Shown: one piece after another, positions 16,459 to 31,400 of the stretch
How positions within the stretch are numbered: the stretch's first letter is position 1
Layout: the number at the start of each line of letters is the position of its first letter
Origin: CALKZN01 sp050633585
GTDB taxonomy: Bacteria > Pseudomonadota > Gammaproteobacteria > Arenicellales > Arenicellaceae
Direction of reading: 5' to 3'
Assembly: GCA_050633585.1 (NCBI GenBank)
Contig: JBOEGT010000022.1
Coordinates: 54,795 to 118,794, forward strand
DNA length: 64,000 nucleotides
The notes under the pieces: model-generated
Databases searched by the model: none
Told to the model about the DNA's origin: nothing
The model's input: only the letters and a program-made list of their open reading frames with translations
Made by a program: the position numbers and the translations under genes

Positions 16459-19400
16459 TTATTCAGATACAAACGCTGAACTTTCAAAATCAAATGCCAT
16501 GCGTTTTCCGTTTTTTTGCTCGGAGGCTGCATAAGACTCCATGGCTTCTTCAGGCGCCTCAGGTTTAGCGCTGCGAGTACGAGAAGACCATGCCGTCAAT
16601 GCTAATGATGCGGCGCCCATATAAGCCACCACGTCAGCATCACCTTCGAACTCATCCACTGTGGCTTCCAGCAACGTTGTGTTAGTTGTTTCTTGAGAAT
16701 CCAACTGTGAATCTAATGATTTAGATTCAATTTCAGTCTTTTCTACCTCAATCGTGTCAACTGGATTGCCTTGCAAGTCACCTTCTTCTTGTGACTCGCT
16801 CTCTTCAATAGGTTCTTCTAGAGGCACATGGTGATGCGCAATACGTCTTGGCTCATTATTTTGCTGCTGGCCTTGATCGCTTGAGGCAAACTCGCCATCG
16901 ACAGGGTTAACACCTATGTCTTTTGATAAGTCAAATAACAGGCCATCCGTTCGATCGTCATCAAAGGCAAATAGTCCTCGTAGAGCATTCGGATCCAATG
17001 CACCAGTACCAAAGGCATCAATGCTAATCACAAAGCGTTCACCATTCGGCCTAACACCTAAAACAACTCGCCCATTATCACCGATCAGAATATCTTCACT
17101 CAGGCTTCCATCTAAAATATCTGAACCAAAACCACCAATCAGCACGTCATTACCGGCACTGCCTCGGATAAAGTCATTACCCCCTATGAAGCGCCCTTCG
17201 GTTAATGCCTCAATGGTATTGCCAGAGTAGGTAATACGGCCATTGTCACCAAGCAAGATATCATCATCACTGCCACCGTCAATAAAGTCATTGCCAAACC
17301 CGCCTAAGATATCATCATTGCCAGAACCACCATTTAAGTTGTCGTTACCGCCAATCGTTTGCTGAGTCGTTTGTAATTGATTCTCCGTGATACGCCCATT
17401 GTCGCCCAATATCCCATCAGCTCCTGCACCAGCCTGAACAGTATCATCGCCTATGCCTGCAACAATTTTATCATTGCCGCCACCTGATTCAATGCGGTCA
17501 TTGCCACCGACTGTTGGCGATGCACTTGTAACTGTTGACCCTGTAACTGTGCCATTATCACCTAAAATATTGTCTTGGCCACCGCCTGTGGTGATGTTAT
17601 CACCTGCGGCACCGCCAATGATTTGATTATTCCCTGATGTTGAACGAATCGCATCTGAACCACCTGTGCTGGGTTCAGTACTGCGCGTCACACTACCATT
17701 AGTTGTACCATTGTCTCCAATGACAGCATCATTACCACCACCAGAATCTACCGTATCATTGCCTGCACCTGCGACAACTTGATCATTACCACCACCGGTA
17801 GAAATATCGTCATTGCCTCCTACGCTTGGTGAAGAGCTCGTCGTAGAACTGGAGTCTATAGAACCATTATCACCTAAAACTTGATCTCTACCACCGCCAC
17901 TTTGAATGTCATCAGACCCAACGCCACCAATAATTTGATTGTTACCGCCCGCGGTTTGAATGTCGTCATCTCCACCAATGGTAGGCGCGTCACTTTGAGT
18001 GTTCCGGCCATTCGTGCTACCACTGTCACCTAGAATCGCATCATTGCCAGAACCTGATTGAATGCGATCACCATTGGCACCGCCTATAATTTGGTTATTC
18101 CCACCTGACGTAACAATCACATCACTGCCACCGATGCTTGGATCTGTGCTTTGCGTTTGTGAGCCATTGGTACTGCCACTGTCACCAATAATGGCGTCAT
18201 TGCCACTACCAGAGGTAATTTGATCACCTTGAGCGCCACCGATAATTTGATTGTTACCGCCTGACGTGCTGATGGTATCGCTGCCACCAACGCTTGAGTC
18301 AACGCTTTCTGAATCAGAACCATCAGTGCTACCACTGTCACCAATGATGACGTCATTACCATTGCCAGAGGTAATTTGATCGCCTTGTGCTCCACCAATA
18401 ATTTGATTATTACCACCCGATGTACTGATGGTATCACTTCCGCCAACACCGGTATCAGCGCTGTCAGTTTGGCGACCATTCGTGCTACCACTATCGCCAA
18501 GAATGATATCGTTGCCACTACCCGTCGTGATGTTATCGTTATCTGCACCACCCGCAATAATATTGTTGCCTGAACTATCGACGATGATGTCCATGCCACC
18601 CGAATTTGAATCCGATGTCTCAACGCTATTGACTTGCGTAGCATTTCCTTCAATGGTGCCAAAATCACCTAGAACAATATCATTGCCTGCACCGGAATCA
18701 ATTTCATCAGAGCCGCCGCCACCAACGACAATGTCATTGTCGTCTCCTGAGGTCACAATATCATCAGCACCCGTTAAGAAAGTTGCTTCAACGCGGGTAA
18801 CTTCTTCCATATCATCTCGAGTCACATCGCCATGATCAGCAATGACAACATCATCACCAACACCTGAGTGAATAGTATCAGCACCGAAATCGTTTTCAGC
18901 CGTGGACAACAAATCATTGGCTTGGGCTGAGGCATCATCAAAATGCACGATACCATTGTCACCAAAGACAATATCATCACCCGCTTGAGCATTAATTTGA
19001 TCATCTCCGATGCCACCGAAAATCACATCGCTAGCGCCGTCAGTATCATTTTGCGCATCTTCTAAACCAAGATCAGTCAATGTTGGGTCTTCCGTATAAG
19101 AATCACCAAAAATTGTATCATTGCCACCTTGATCAGTATCCGTTGATTCAACCGTTAATGGTCTGGAAACGCCCATATCTGCGGCAAACATCGCTGTCGC
19201 GTTATCACCAAAAATCGTATCTTCACCGGCGTTTCCTTGGATAGAGTCTTCATCTAAGCCCCCGATAATAATGTCATCACCGTCATTACCAAATATTTCA
19301 TCTTGACCAGCAATGCCTCCACTACTGGTGATTCTCACGACGCCATTCGCTTGAGCACTGCTCGCATTTGATAAGGTTAAGCCACCATTCGGGTCGCTCG

Positions 19401-22400
19401 TTGCTGAAATAATTTCACCGGAAACTGGGTCGGCAACTGAGGAAGCATTGTCACCAAAAATAACATCGTCTCCCAACTCACCATGAATTTCATCGGCGCC
19501 ACCAGCACCAATCAAAAAGTCATTACCTCCTGTCGCATTGGTGGTACGCGTGATAATTTGCGCATCCAAATCGAGCGTGACCGATGAATCACCAAAAATG
19601 ACATCCTGGCCATCACCGGCGTCTATGTAGTCATCCCCATCGCCGCCAACGATTAAATCATTCGCATTACCGGAGAATAAGATGTCATCATCATTACCCC
19701 CATCAAGCGTCACATTAATATCACTCAATGACGCATCAACAATGTCGTCGCCGTCTTCTCCATAAATAAGCAACTCACCATCAGCCGTTGGATTACTGCC
19801 AGCATTCACTGTATCGGACAATGCTGCTGTAATCACTGTGTCATTGCCATCACCGGTATACAATGTTGTCAGATTATTTGCATGCACACTGTTGATTTGG
19901 AATGAATTCCCTTGATCACCAGCGAAAACTGTCACACCTCCTTTGCTAGCATCTTGACCACGAAAATCACCTGTGGCCGCATTAAATTTGCCTGAATAGT
20001 AAATAGTGCCAGTCGTAAAAGGGACTCCCGCTGTCGCTTGACCCGCGAGACCGGTAATAAAGTGATGATTTTGCAAACCAACATTCGCGGTGAACATATC
20101 ATTCACAATATAGGGTCTAAGAGGGTCAAAGTCACCTTCATCAAAGATCACGTTTGCATCAGCCATCGCTGAGCTAAGATCACTGATTAATAAAGCGTTA
20201 TTACCATTACCACCATGAATGACTAAGTCGCCTTGCACATTATCCAAGTTGCCGGTCAACATCGCATTGGATGACACTTGAATTTCATCATCACCCGCAT
20301 TGGTATCCACCAAAGTCACCGCATCAACATCCGTGCTTTGAACGTTCACTTCATCAGCACCAGAACCCGTATAAACATACACTTGTTCAAAATCGGTATA
20401 GCTGCCAATACCATTGGCCATGCCAAGGCCCGTAACTGAGCTCGAAGTGACAACACCTGCATCACCATTAGCCGCATTATTTCCTGCTGTATCTGCTGAA
20501 TCATCCACATTCAAGGTGTCAAGATCAGCCCCCCCTTGAACGGTAATCATGCCATCAATACCATCCACAGAGCCTTGACCTTGATCGGCACTCGAGCGAG
20601 TGCTGCCAAAATTAACCGTATCTCTGCCAACACCGCCTTGAACAGCGACGCTCGCTAATGCACTGAGTGCCGTGACATTGATTTCATCATCACCCGCATC
20701 ACCATTAATAATGATGTCTGCATCTGCGCTGGCTAGCAGGTTAATTTGGTCATTGTTTTCTTCACCATTCACAGTGACGACACTGCCTGTAGCAAGACTT
20801 AGGTCGACTTTATCTTTACCCGTGCTCGCATTGATTGTCGTTAGGCCTGTCGTGGTGCGGCCATCAGTATTAACCGCGCCAAGTACCAACAACTCATCGT
20901 CACCAAGGCCAAGCGTTAATTCAACCGTTTCAACACCGCCAAATTCAACCGCTATGGTGACACCTAAGCCTTCAAGTGAACCAATACCCGTGTCCGCATT
21001 AAAACCTAAAATGCCGGCATTATTATTCGCAGCATTATTTCCGGCTGCATCTGTGGTGTCAAAAATTTCTAATTGATCAAGATCTGTGGCATTTTCTGCA
21101 ACGGCTGGGTTTTCGTCATTACCAAATAATTTTAACGGCCCGTTTTCTTCGGTGCCGTCAATTAAGTTCAAGTTTTGCTCTGCACCGGTTGATGCATTGA
21201 CTCCCACATTAAAGACATCACTGCCAAGACCACCATTGATTGTCACCGTACTTTCAGACGGCGTGCTTTCGATGTTGACTGAGTCATCTCCTTGAAGTAA
21301 ATCAATTTGAATGACTTCAAGACCACTTTCTAAACGAGCACCATTAACAACGGGTGAATATGCAATCGATTTTTCATCCGCTGTTCCTGCATTGAACAAA
21401 ATTTCAGAACTCGTCAAACCAACGGCATCTGGAATCAAGACATCATCACGACCAAACACAAACAAACTATCTGTCGCATTGGCTAGCCCTGTGTCTTGCA
21501 CATTAATATCGCCCGTTAAGTTATCACCTAAACGCACAATATATTTATCTGACCCTTCAATGCCATCTAGATTTGTGAAATGAGTATTATAGCTCAGGTC
21601 AAATGTGTCATTGCCTGCCCCCCCTAAAAACGTTTCAATACCAGTGCCATTGTGTGTGATGGTATTCACCGCGACTTCTTCTTCAACAAAGCTAACCGTT
21701 GTTCTTGGGTTGTTGCTCCCGTCAGAACCAATATCAAACAATAATGATTGACTACTTGTCGCATTCGTTAAATCAACCGTATCCGTCAGTAGATTAAATG
21801 CCGGTGAACGTGTTGCATCGAGATTATTCACATTCGTATCGACAATATAACCACCGCCTAAACTACCATCAAAACCACCAACAAAGTTCCTACCATTCAA
21901 GGTGAAGTTATCATCATCGATACGGGTAACGGTTACCGTGCCGTTAGCATTCGAAATACCGACAACACCCGTCACAATAACGGTTTGCCCCGTGCTAAGG
22001 CCATGGCCTTCAGAGGTCACTTGAATACCGTTGGCACCGCGCTGCTGAACAGATGAAATAGCTAACACACGTCCATCGGCATAGGTATTTGCTGCGGACG
22101 ACTCAATGATCGTATCTTGTCCAAACCCATTGCGTTCATCGGCCGTTGAGAGGAATAAGTAGCGATCACCACCTAACTCACCCTGAAGTGAATCATTTCC
22201 TTGGCCACCAGCGATTAAATCAGTACTGCTGCCACCACGAATATCATCAGCACCACGCTCACCAAATAAGCTATCACTACCGGCGCGACCATCGATAAAG
22301 TCTTGCCCATTACCACCTAGAATGACATCACTGCCACTACCTGTACGTAAAAAGTCATTGCCGCCATTGCCACGCACATCAAACGAAATATTGCTGGTGA

Positions 22401-25400
22401 CCTGTGACGCATCTAGAATATCTCTGGCGTCAACACCACGGAAAACGATTGAGCTAATACCTGCGGTCGACACATCGGTAAAGTTGCCCGAGGTGTTATC
22501 TGTAAAACGCAAGGTGCCTGCATTAATGTTACGCACCGAAATATCCGCGCCATGGCTATCATCCGTGTCGCCATAAATTCGGTCATAGGCAAACTCACCC
22601 GCGTTAATACGAATAATGCCAGTAGAACCTGCATTGGTTGTGAGCACTTCAGCAATCACCGGGACAAACGGACTATTAAAACCTAAGCCGCCGAAAATTT
22701 CTTGCGCACTAATGCTAAAACGTGGATTCAAGCTATCTAAGCCAAGGTCTGATGTGCTTAAGCTCACGCCAAGAATAGTGCCGCCAGCATTGAAGCTGCC
22801 GCCGCCACTGGCAATAATATCAAATAAGAACAAGGCATTTTCAGGGTTAGAAAAGCCATTAGTCACGTCTAGAATTTCGTTAAATCGAAGCTTGCCGTCT
22901 TCATTCGGGTCAATAATATCTAGCGCTAATGAGAAATCGGCATTCAGGTTTGCTTGAACAACAAAAATATCAAACCGAGGAAAACACGCGCTGCCTAAAA
23001 AGCCTAGATCAATACAAAATGAAGGCGTGTGAATATCAACCGAACCTCCACCAGAAAATGAAGCATCAAACGAAATTTCAGGCCCACCACCTTCAATGGT
23101 GCGGATAAAGAAACCATCTAATAGATCTGCGCCATCAATCGCTGTGCCTTCATCTTGTGCTTGTTTAATTCGTTCAAGGCCCGTGGAATCGTAGCCAATA
23201 CCTAAATCAACCGTCACCGACACACCGCCATCAATATTGAACGCCAGCACATCAAAATCAAAGCCTAGATCAATACCCAGTTCCAACTCCAACTTCGGCA
23301 GATTAAAACTAAAAATATCGAAACTATCGCCTGTGAGCAACTTAAAAATATTACCTGGAGAGAGTAAATCTAACTTGAAACCGCCAGGATCTGGTATTGG
23401 TGAACCATCTGCAGTGATACCCAAGAGCTGTAATAACGATGTTTCAGCGGTACTGGCATTGTCATAGACATTCGCAACCGCAATCGGCACAGGTTTGCCA
23501 AACTTAGGAAAATAGAATGGGCTTTCGTCATCCAAAACGATACGTAACCCCCCTAAATTCAATTTACCCGTGTCGGCTATCGCATCAATCGCATCGGTTA
23601 ATCTTGAAATTTGCTCAATCGCATCGAAAAAGGCATTAAAAGACGTTTTGTTGCCCGTTAAATCTAAAAATGAAAAGTCATCGCTAATACCTAACAAGCC
23701 AGCGATGTCTGAAATAATTGGAATCGGAGCGTTTAAAAACCCTTGAGCAGATTCGGCGCCGTCGCCGACCAGATCAAATACTGGACCTAAGACGGTATTA
23801 ATGCCATCTAAGGCAGGGCCTAGGAAACTGTTAATTAAACCGCCTAAATCAATTTGGATATTATCAAAATCAACATCATCAAAAGAAAACTCTTTTGATT
23901 CTTCGGCTGGCATGTCTGGATCGACTTGCCCAAATAAAATTAAGGAACCTTGCGCACCGGCTTTCAAGTCAAATTCAATACTCGGCAAGCCAAAGGTTGG
24001 AAACCCTGCCACGCCTTGAATGAAGTCATCAATATTATTGGTGTTGGTTTCCACGTGCAGGCGTATTTCGGCATCACCATCCAAAGTGACATAAATGCTG
24101 GTTTGAGGGCTACTCACCAGTTCTGGCAAGGTTAATCGAGGTCGATCTAAATTCGGCGCTTCTTCACTATCGGCGGCAAAGGTATTGATAATACCATCGG
24201 CGGTTTCAACAAAATCATACAGTGGATCAAACGGCGTGTCTTCGTCCTCATCAGGCACATCTCCAAACAAATCCACCGCGAATTTCAAACTCGCGAATGA
24301 AGTTTCGTCATTGCTGAATTCAATGCTTTGCAACCCAGCACCTGATAACGTGAGTGTGTCACTGCCTGCCGTCGCCGATATTTCAATCAAACCTTCAGCG
24401 AGCCCTGCTTCTCCCAAGGCAAGATCTAAGGCTTCTTGCACTTGAATGACAAACGCATCGAGACCATCAACCGTTTCGTCACCGTTATCTTCAATGCCAT
24501 CTTCATCGGGGTTATCGACTTCATCATTCAAGCTATTAGCTCGAACTGACACTTCGACATCTTCGCCATTAACCACCAAGGTAAACAGCACATCTTGATT
24601 CAACACACCCGCTGTTGGTGCTTCAAATTCACCAACAATCACACCACCTGTTGCAGTTTGCCCATTGGCAAAACCCAACCCCGTTGCACGAGCATCTTCA
24701 TATTGATTTTCAATATCGACGATAATCGTTTCAAAGACGGGGTCACCGATAATCAGCTGAATATTTCCACCAGCATCTAAGACAGGATTACGATCAGCAT
24801 CTAAAGCAATCGATCCAGTACGCCCTCTGATAGGCTCACCATCATCATCTAGGACAGGAACACCATTCGCATCGACAACTGGACCTTCAGGACCTCGAAT
24901 AATTTCGCCATCTGAATCGACAAGAATTGCAGGACCTTGCTCGGTAATAACATTGCCCAAACCAAAATTATTGCCACTAACATGTTCAAATTCAATGCGG
25001 GTAACATCAGGGTCAAGCGCTTGAAAGCTCAACCCATAGCTTGGGCTAAGCAATTCAATCTCGCTCAAATCAGGTATGACTAATATATCGCCAAAACCTT
25101 GAATATTCAGATCAGCTAATAATGCCGTTGCTGCTGTCAGCGGCCCAGCCGGATTCGATAGACTAAAACCAGCTTTAGGATCCACGTCAAAAGTAACCGT
25201 TTTGCCAGTAGTATCAACAGTTCTTAACGTGCCATCATCGTTATATTCATCTGAAAATAATGTCAGAATAAACTCACCACCTTCAATTCCTTCGAAATTT
25301 ATCGGAATACGTTCAGTGGTCGAAATGGTGGCATTCGCTTCAACACCATCGGTGACTGTCGCGCCAACTAAGCCTAGTCCCACTTCGGCTTCAAAACCTG

Positions 25401-28400
25401 GAACGCTGACATCCACGGCTAGTTGCAACTCTTCGGCATAGTCACTGCCCGCATCACTTATATCTTCAAAGTGGACAGTGTTGATATAGAACAAGTCTTG
25501 TGTACTGATGCCAAAACCCAAGCGCAAATCCCATGACACATCAACGGTCACGCCTTCGTCACTGCTGGTATTAAAACCAATGCCTGGAAGATAGTCTTCG
25601 AAGCCTAAACCAATATCAAACGGCAAACTGATGCTATAGCTTTGACCAATGTGAAAATCGTATTGAACGCCTTCGTCATCATTCTCAACATCATTAAATG
25701 TATTCAGCAGAATATCTTCAAAACCCACATTGGCATTTCCATCCGATGCCAAGTCTTGCAAGAGGCCAAGACGCGGACCTTCACCATCATTATTACCGTC
25801 AGTGATTCCCGCTGATCCTTGATCACCTGAGCCTGCAAACAGGTCATATAAGGCTTCACGTAACATCAAAGGCAGGTCTAACAGCACGCGGGAATCTGGA
25901 TCACTCGGATCTTCGAGTGAGACATAAGCACCGTCAGTCGCTGTGACAGCTTTTGCGTACTCATCTAACAAAAAGTCATTCAGGTCAATTCTGGCCTGAT
26001 TTAAGTCATCAAAAAATGGTTGAATCGCGTCTTGAATTTGCTCTCCAATTAATGGAATAGCGCCTAAAGCATCTAATTGAAGTTGCAAAGCAGTTTGAAT
26101 AGCTGATAACACATTATCTAAGCCATCAATCAATAATGAGGGATCAGACAACAAGGCGTTCAAACCACTTTCGACCAAGTCTCTTAAATCTGGTAAGTTA
26201 TCTGGGTCATTGATGCTGACACTGCCCGGCGTTTCTTCAATCAGGTCTGCCACATCAAATTGGAAATTAATCGGCTCGCCATCTTCGCCTGCATCAGCAG
26301 CACTAGCTAACGCTGAAGAATTGGAGGCATTTTGGAATAAAGGCAATTGGATATCCGCCCTACCTACCAAATCAACTTCAAAATCACCACCACCAACTCC
26401 AGCACCAGAACCCACGGTCACGCTTGGCGTATCCGTTAAGACAAACTCACTAAAATCTGTTCTTATATTTAAAAAATCATCGGTTGATGCATCGCCATCA
26501 CCATCAATAATAATGGAACCATCTTGAACAAATAGCGAGCCCGCACCAACTTTCACGCCTAGATCAAGATCGTCTTCATCCACACGAATATCCAAATCCA
26601 CATTGGTGTCTGTATTCACCACGACTTCAGACGTGGACAAATCAACATCAAGTTGTAAATTCACACTCGCTAGAGATTCAGCAACTAGCTCAACCGCATT
26701 TAATGGGTCACGGATCACGACTCGATCATCATTAATTTGCAAGGGTATATCTGGCTCATTGTCTAAATCAGGACCGTCCGCGACAAATTCGGCTAAGCCA
26801 TAGGCATCGATAAAAAAGCCAAATTCAGTTTCCGCTTCCTGCTGGAAGACTAAATCAATACCAAAAGAATCAGAACCGGTGAAATCAAAGTTAATGCCTG
26901 CTGCGGTCAATCCGGTCGCTGTATCTGCATTGACTACATCATGATTGAGCCCCATCAATTCATTGATGCCACGCTCTAGTTCTTGCAAGCTGTCAGCATT
27001 CAAATTGTTGACTTCAGTCACAAACGTGCTAAATGCTGTGATGTAATCATTCAAATCTAAGCCTGACTGACCAATAATCGGGAGTATTTCGTCCAAGAAA
27101 GACGTTCGACCTGTGTCACCTTCAGCGAAGTCAGTTTGTTCTAGGACGTCAGCAAAGTTGGATAAAGCGTCTTTGATTATCTCTGCATTAACTGAGATAA
27201 AAGTGCTTCTAGAGTCGCCCTCTACTGTGACAGAAAGCGGCTCAGATGAAACACTAAGTTGTGTATTTGCAGGCCCTAAATTAACCAAAGCCAGTCTTGA
27301 TGCGACGACTCGCGCTTCAACAGTGGTCGCCAATGACGTCAGTGCTAAAGCGGCATTAATGTCTGTGACTAAGTCTATTAAGTCAATATTGTCAGATGTA
27401 TCTATTTGATCAAGCGTGATCGTGACTGCTGGATTGTTATCGATTTGCAATGCAAGCGCTACATCAGCACGCGGCCTGCCTTCCGTATCGATAGCCAAAT
27501 TGTCAAATAAATCGGTAAAAATTAACCGTTCAGAGCCATTTGCATCGGTCAAATTTAATTCATTCGCGGCAACAGTATTAGGGATTAGCAACTCTAATAA
27601 TAGGTTATTCGCTTCTTGAAAAACTAGAGCGCCATCAATGATATTCACTTGAATATCATAGCTTTGGAGTTGCAAAATTTGCGCTGAATTACCTGCAGCT
27701 GCTGTTGTCAAACGTGTGATTTCAGCATCAATTGCGGTATTAATATCACTGATTAAATCCGTCGACGAGGTATTCCCCGTGGTATCGACGCTCACATTGA
27801 GTGTATCCGTGCCCGCAACCGTTAGATTAAAATTAGCCACACCTGAAACTGTACCTGTCTCTAGCACGGTATTTGCCAGTTGCCCACTGACGATAGATTG
27901 AGAATTATCACCCAAGCCTAAATCTGACTCTCCAAACACAAATGGTAGTGTGGCACTGATTGTGAGGCGATGTTCTGCTGTTTGGCTTTCACCCGCAGCA
28001 TAGCCGTCTAAATACACCGCGAATTGAATATCACCCGCACTCGCAGTCACAAGACTGCGCAAATTATCATTTGCCACATAATCGTCATCACCCAAGGTGT
28101 CAGACAATGCGCCACTGACAATGGGACCATCGACAATTGAACCTAATGAATCATTGAGCTGTGTGATATCAACTTGGTCATCTGCATCCATCAATGACGT
28201 ACTGAGCGTCATGGTGCTTTGTGCAGCTACTTCTGTGAAATCAATATCAACAAAGCCATAGCGTGCAGTGACTCCCTCAGTTGTCGTTGTACTTCCAGAA
28301 ACCGTCGTTGTAGTGCCCGTTTGAGAAAAGCTAGTTCGCACAGTTGCATCAATGCTCGTTTCATTAGTGTCAAAATAAGCGGGCGCCAACTCTTTTGATA

Positions 28401-31400
28401 TCGCTCCTTGACCACTTGAAAAACCAAGCACGGTAGAAATAGGATTGTCTGGTTCCGCAATAATACGCAAGGAAGTAATCCCCGAACCATCATCGGCCGC
28501 GAAGACTAAACGACCATTTTCAACCACTGCCGTTACATCGATTCCAGAAAGCTGTGCATTGAATAGAGTCACCAAATCAGCGGCACTGCTCAAGCCCGCT
28601 GTATCTGCCGCTGCGACAGTGAAGTTTGCCGTACGAACGGCATCAAGTTCTAAGGCAAACTCTATGTCGACACCCGCGGCACTGACATCAACATCAGGAA
28701 GCGTATTCAAAATACCAAACGCACTAGATGCAAGCGGCCCGACTGTTAAACCCAGTACATCAATTGCGGGGTTTTCTACTTTTTGATCTTCAACGAGGAA
28801 GTTGAGATTATTGATATTCAATGTTTGGTTTGCAGGCGCGCCATCCAAACTCAGTTCAATACGTTGTCCACTCGCATCAAGTGCCGCTGTAATGACATTC
28901 GCGCCAAACTCGGCGTCAATTGCCGCGTTAATATCAACCACCAAGTCACTTAAAGATGCATTTCCAACGGTATCTGCTGCCAACAAACTAATGGTGTGAC
29001 CTTGCGAATTTGAAGGTGTGACAGAATCATTAATGCTCACGCTTATAGAAGAATCTTCAGTCACCACACCGGTATCGATTCGACTTAAATCATCTACCGA
29101 AATAGCCCCTGCACCTGACGAAAAGCTTAAACGCGGAAATTCCGTTCCAGAGGACTCATCCAAAGAAGCCGTTACCGTCGCCGTAAAACTTGCATCTAAA
29201 GCCTGATTAATATCAACAATTAAATCCGCTAAAGACATATTGGTTGATGTTGCGCTCGCGTCAATAGTCACTAAACGCGTTTCACCACCAACCGTTAATT
29301 CAAATTGCGCATCGTTTGCCAATTGTCCTGTTTGAGCACTGGCAAGTGCGCTTGAAGGCTCAAGCACAGGAGTATCAATTGCCTGAAGATTGAACTCAAA
29401 GGTAAAATCCAAGCCAAGTGTCGTATCGACATCAACGTTCAAATCGGTGACTGTGGTTGTCGTCGGTGTGGTTGACGTATCAACGGCCGTACTCAGTGCC
29501 TGAAGTTCTTCTAGAGATTCAAGAATAATGTTGTAGTCAAAATCTGCTTCAGTGATGCGCTGTTCCGATAAGCTAACGGCAATACCCAATGTATTATTAG
29601 CGGAGTCATAACTAAAGCTGACTTGAGAAGGATCAAATAATGCTTGGAATTCTTGGATCGTTGCAATGGTCGGACTGCCATCACCAACAGGCGTACCGTC
29701 AGCGTTACGAGCGATATTCCGATCAGCGTCAAGCACTAAATTACTCACATCAGAAATGACTTCAGCGCGCAGTAATTCAGTGTATTCGAGCAGATCACCA
29801 ACTCTTGCACCATCAGTGAGCAGCAGATTGCCATCATATAAACCCGAATCCGTTAACCTCTCCAAAAATAGCGCGAAATCATTCAACGGCTCTATTAATT
29901 TTTCAGCCGACAATAAACTGATGCCACGTAGGTCATCGGACATCAAATCTACGGGAGCACCTTGAGCATAGTCTGTGAAAATATCGTAGCTATTGCCATT
30001 ACCTAAAACACCATCGCCACCTACCTGAATCGTGCCTGCCAAGGCCGGAGCAAAACTATCTTGCGGCGTAAAGTCCAGAGTTAAAGCAAACTCACCTTGT
30101 GCTTCAAAATTAACCAAGGCATCGCGGTCCCCCCCCATTGCATTCGCGGCATTTAGTTCTGCGATTGAAATTTGTGCGCCATCGTTATTTGGGTCGTCAA
30201 ATGTCAGAGCAATATCTGCGTTTAAATTAAGCGCTGTGCCAGTAATATCTGCGCCTAACACGCCAATTTGTAAACTGCCATCTAATGCAATTGGTGTCGT
30301 ACCACTATCGGCATAATTGACGTTGAACGTGTTAATTTCAGTAAAAAATCCATCTTCATTCGTGCCAAAAATAAAGTCTAAGTCCGACTGTATATCCACG
30401 GTGTAATTAGGATTTGCCGGATTCGGAGTAAAACCAACATTAGCCTCGTTTAACACCTCAACATTATCAATATCAACCGTAGTTGTCCGGGATGCATCAA
30501 TCTCTAAAGAATTGCTAACTTCAAACGCCTGATCATCCACTGTGACAACGGTATCAGTCACATTGGATGTGCTGATCGTCACATCGCCTTGCGCACTGCT
30601 CACCACGGCTGTCCATGTGGCTAAAAATGCATCTAGATCACCTCGGGCAGTTGCGTCCGCAGCGATATCATCTCGCAATTGTTGCAAGACTTCTGTGACA
30701 CCAGACACGCTGCCAAAACTTGCTGAACCGGGCGTGCCCGAACCAGAGAGTGGGAAATCAACACCAAAAGCACCGTTGCTTTCGAGGCTTTGTAAAAAGG
30801 TAATGAGTGCATCTAGTCCAGCGATTTCTGAACTTTCATCAAGCACCGTTCCATTAATAGTTAACGCCTCAGAGTTGATGATATTGACCATAAAATCAGC
30901 ATCACCATCAACAGTCACGGTATCACTATCTGCACCACCGTCAATTAAAATCCCGCTATTTTGCTGTGTTGCTCCCACTGCTTTTTCGGGTGATAAACCA
31001 GCATCTTGACCAGCTTCTAAGCGTATAGTGTCCGCTCCATTGCCACCCTCAACTCTCAAAAACTCAGAGGGTCCTTTAAAGGTAATATCTGCAAAAGTTT
31101 TTGTCGCAGCATCATCTTGAATACGAGTTTGACCGACTGTGGCAAGGTCTGCGTCAACAATCGTGATTGCATCGGCCGCATTAGTTCCAATAAAAGTACG
31201 ACCTACCGCATCAGAGTCATCTGTGACAGTTTCTAAATTACTATAAGTGATCGTGTTAGATTGAGTCGTTGTGGTTTCATCAAAAAACTCAACGCTGCCT
31301 GATGCAGCACTGACGTTATCTGCACTATAAACAACTGATGAGAATGTGCCATTCGTGATCGCAATAGCATCATTCTCCGCCCCCATCATATTGGTGCCAC

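Noticed and set aside
17185..18600. Regularly spaced repeats that could suggest a CRISPR array
   Set aside because: The period is 156 bp, in frame, with protein-level conservation and codon divergence. There are no short identical repeats with unique spacers and no cas genes.
18117..18668. 183-codon open frame on the minus strand, in a different frame from the giant gene
   Set aside because: It lies in the 156-bp tandem repeats, where any open alternative frame is copied along. The translation is low-complexity, and the giant frame is clearly the coding one.
30542..31009. 155-codon plus-strand ORF antisense to the giant gene
   Set aside because: Antisense shadow of a long repetitive gene rich in Asp/Gly/Ser codons. 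The product is Ser/Pro/Ala-rich with no recognisable fold; many similar ORFs occur along 16.9-33.7 kb.
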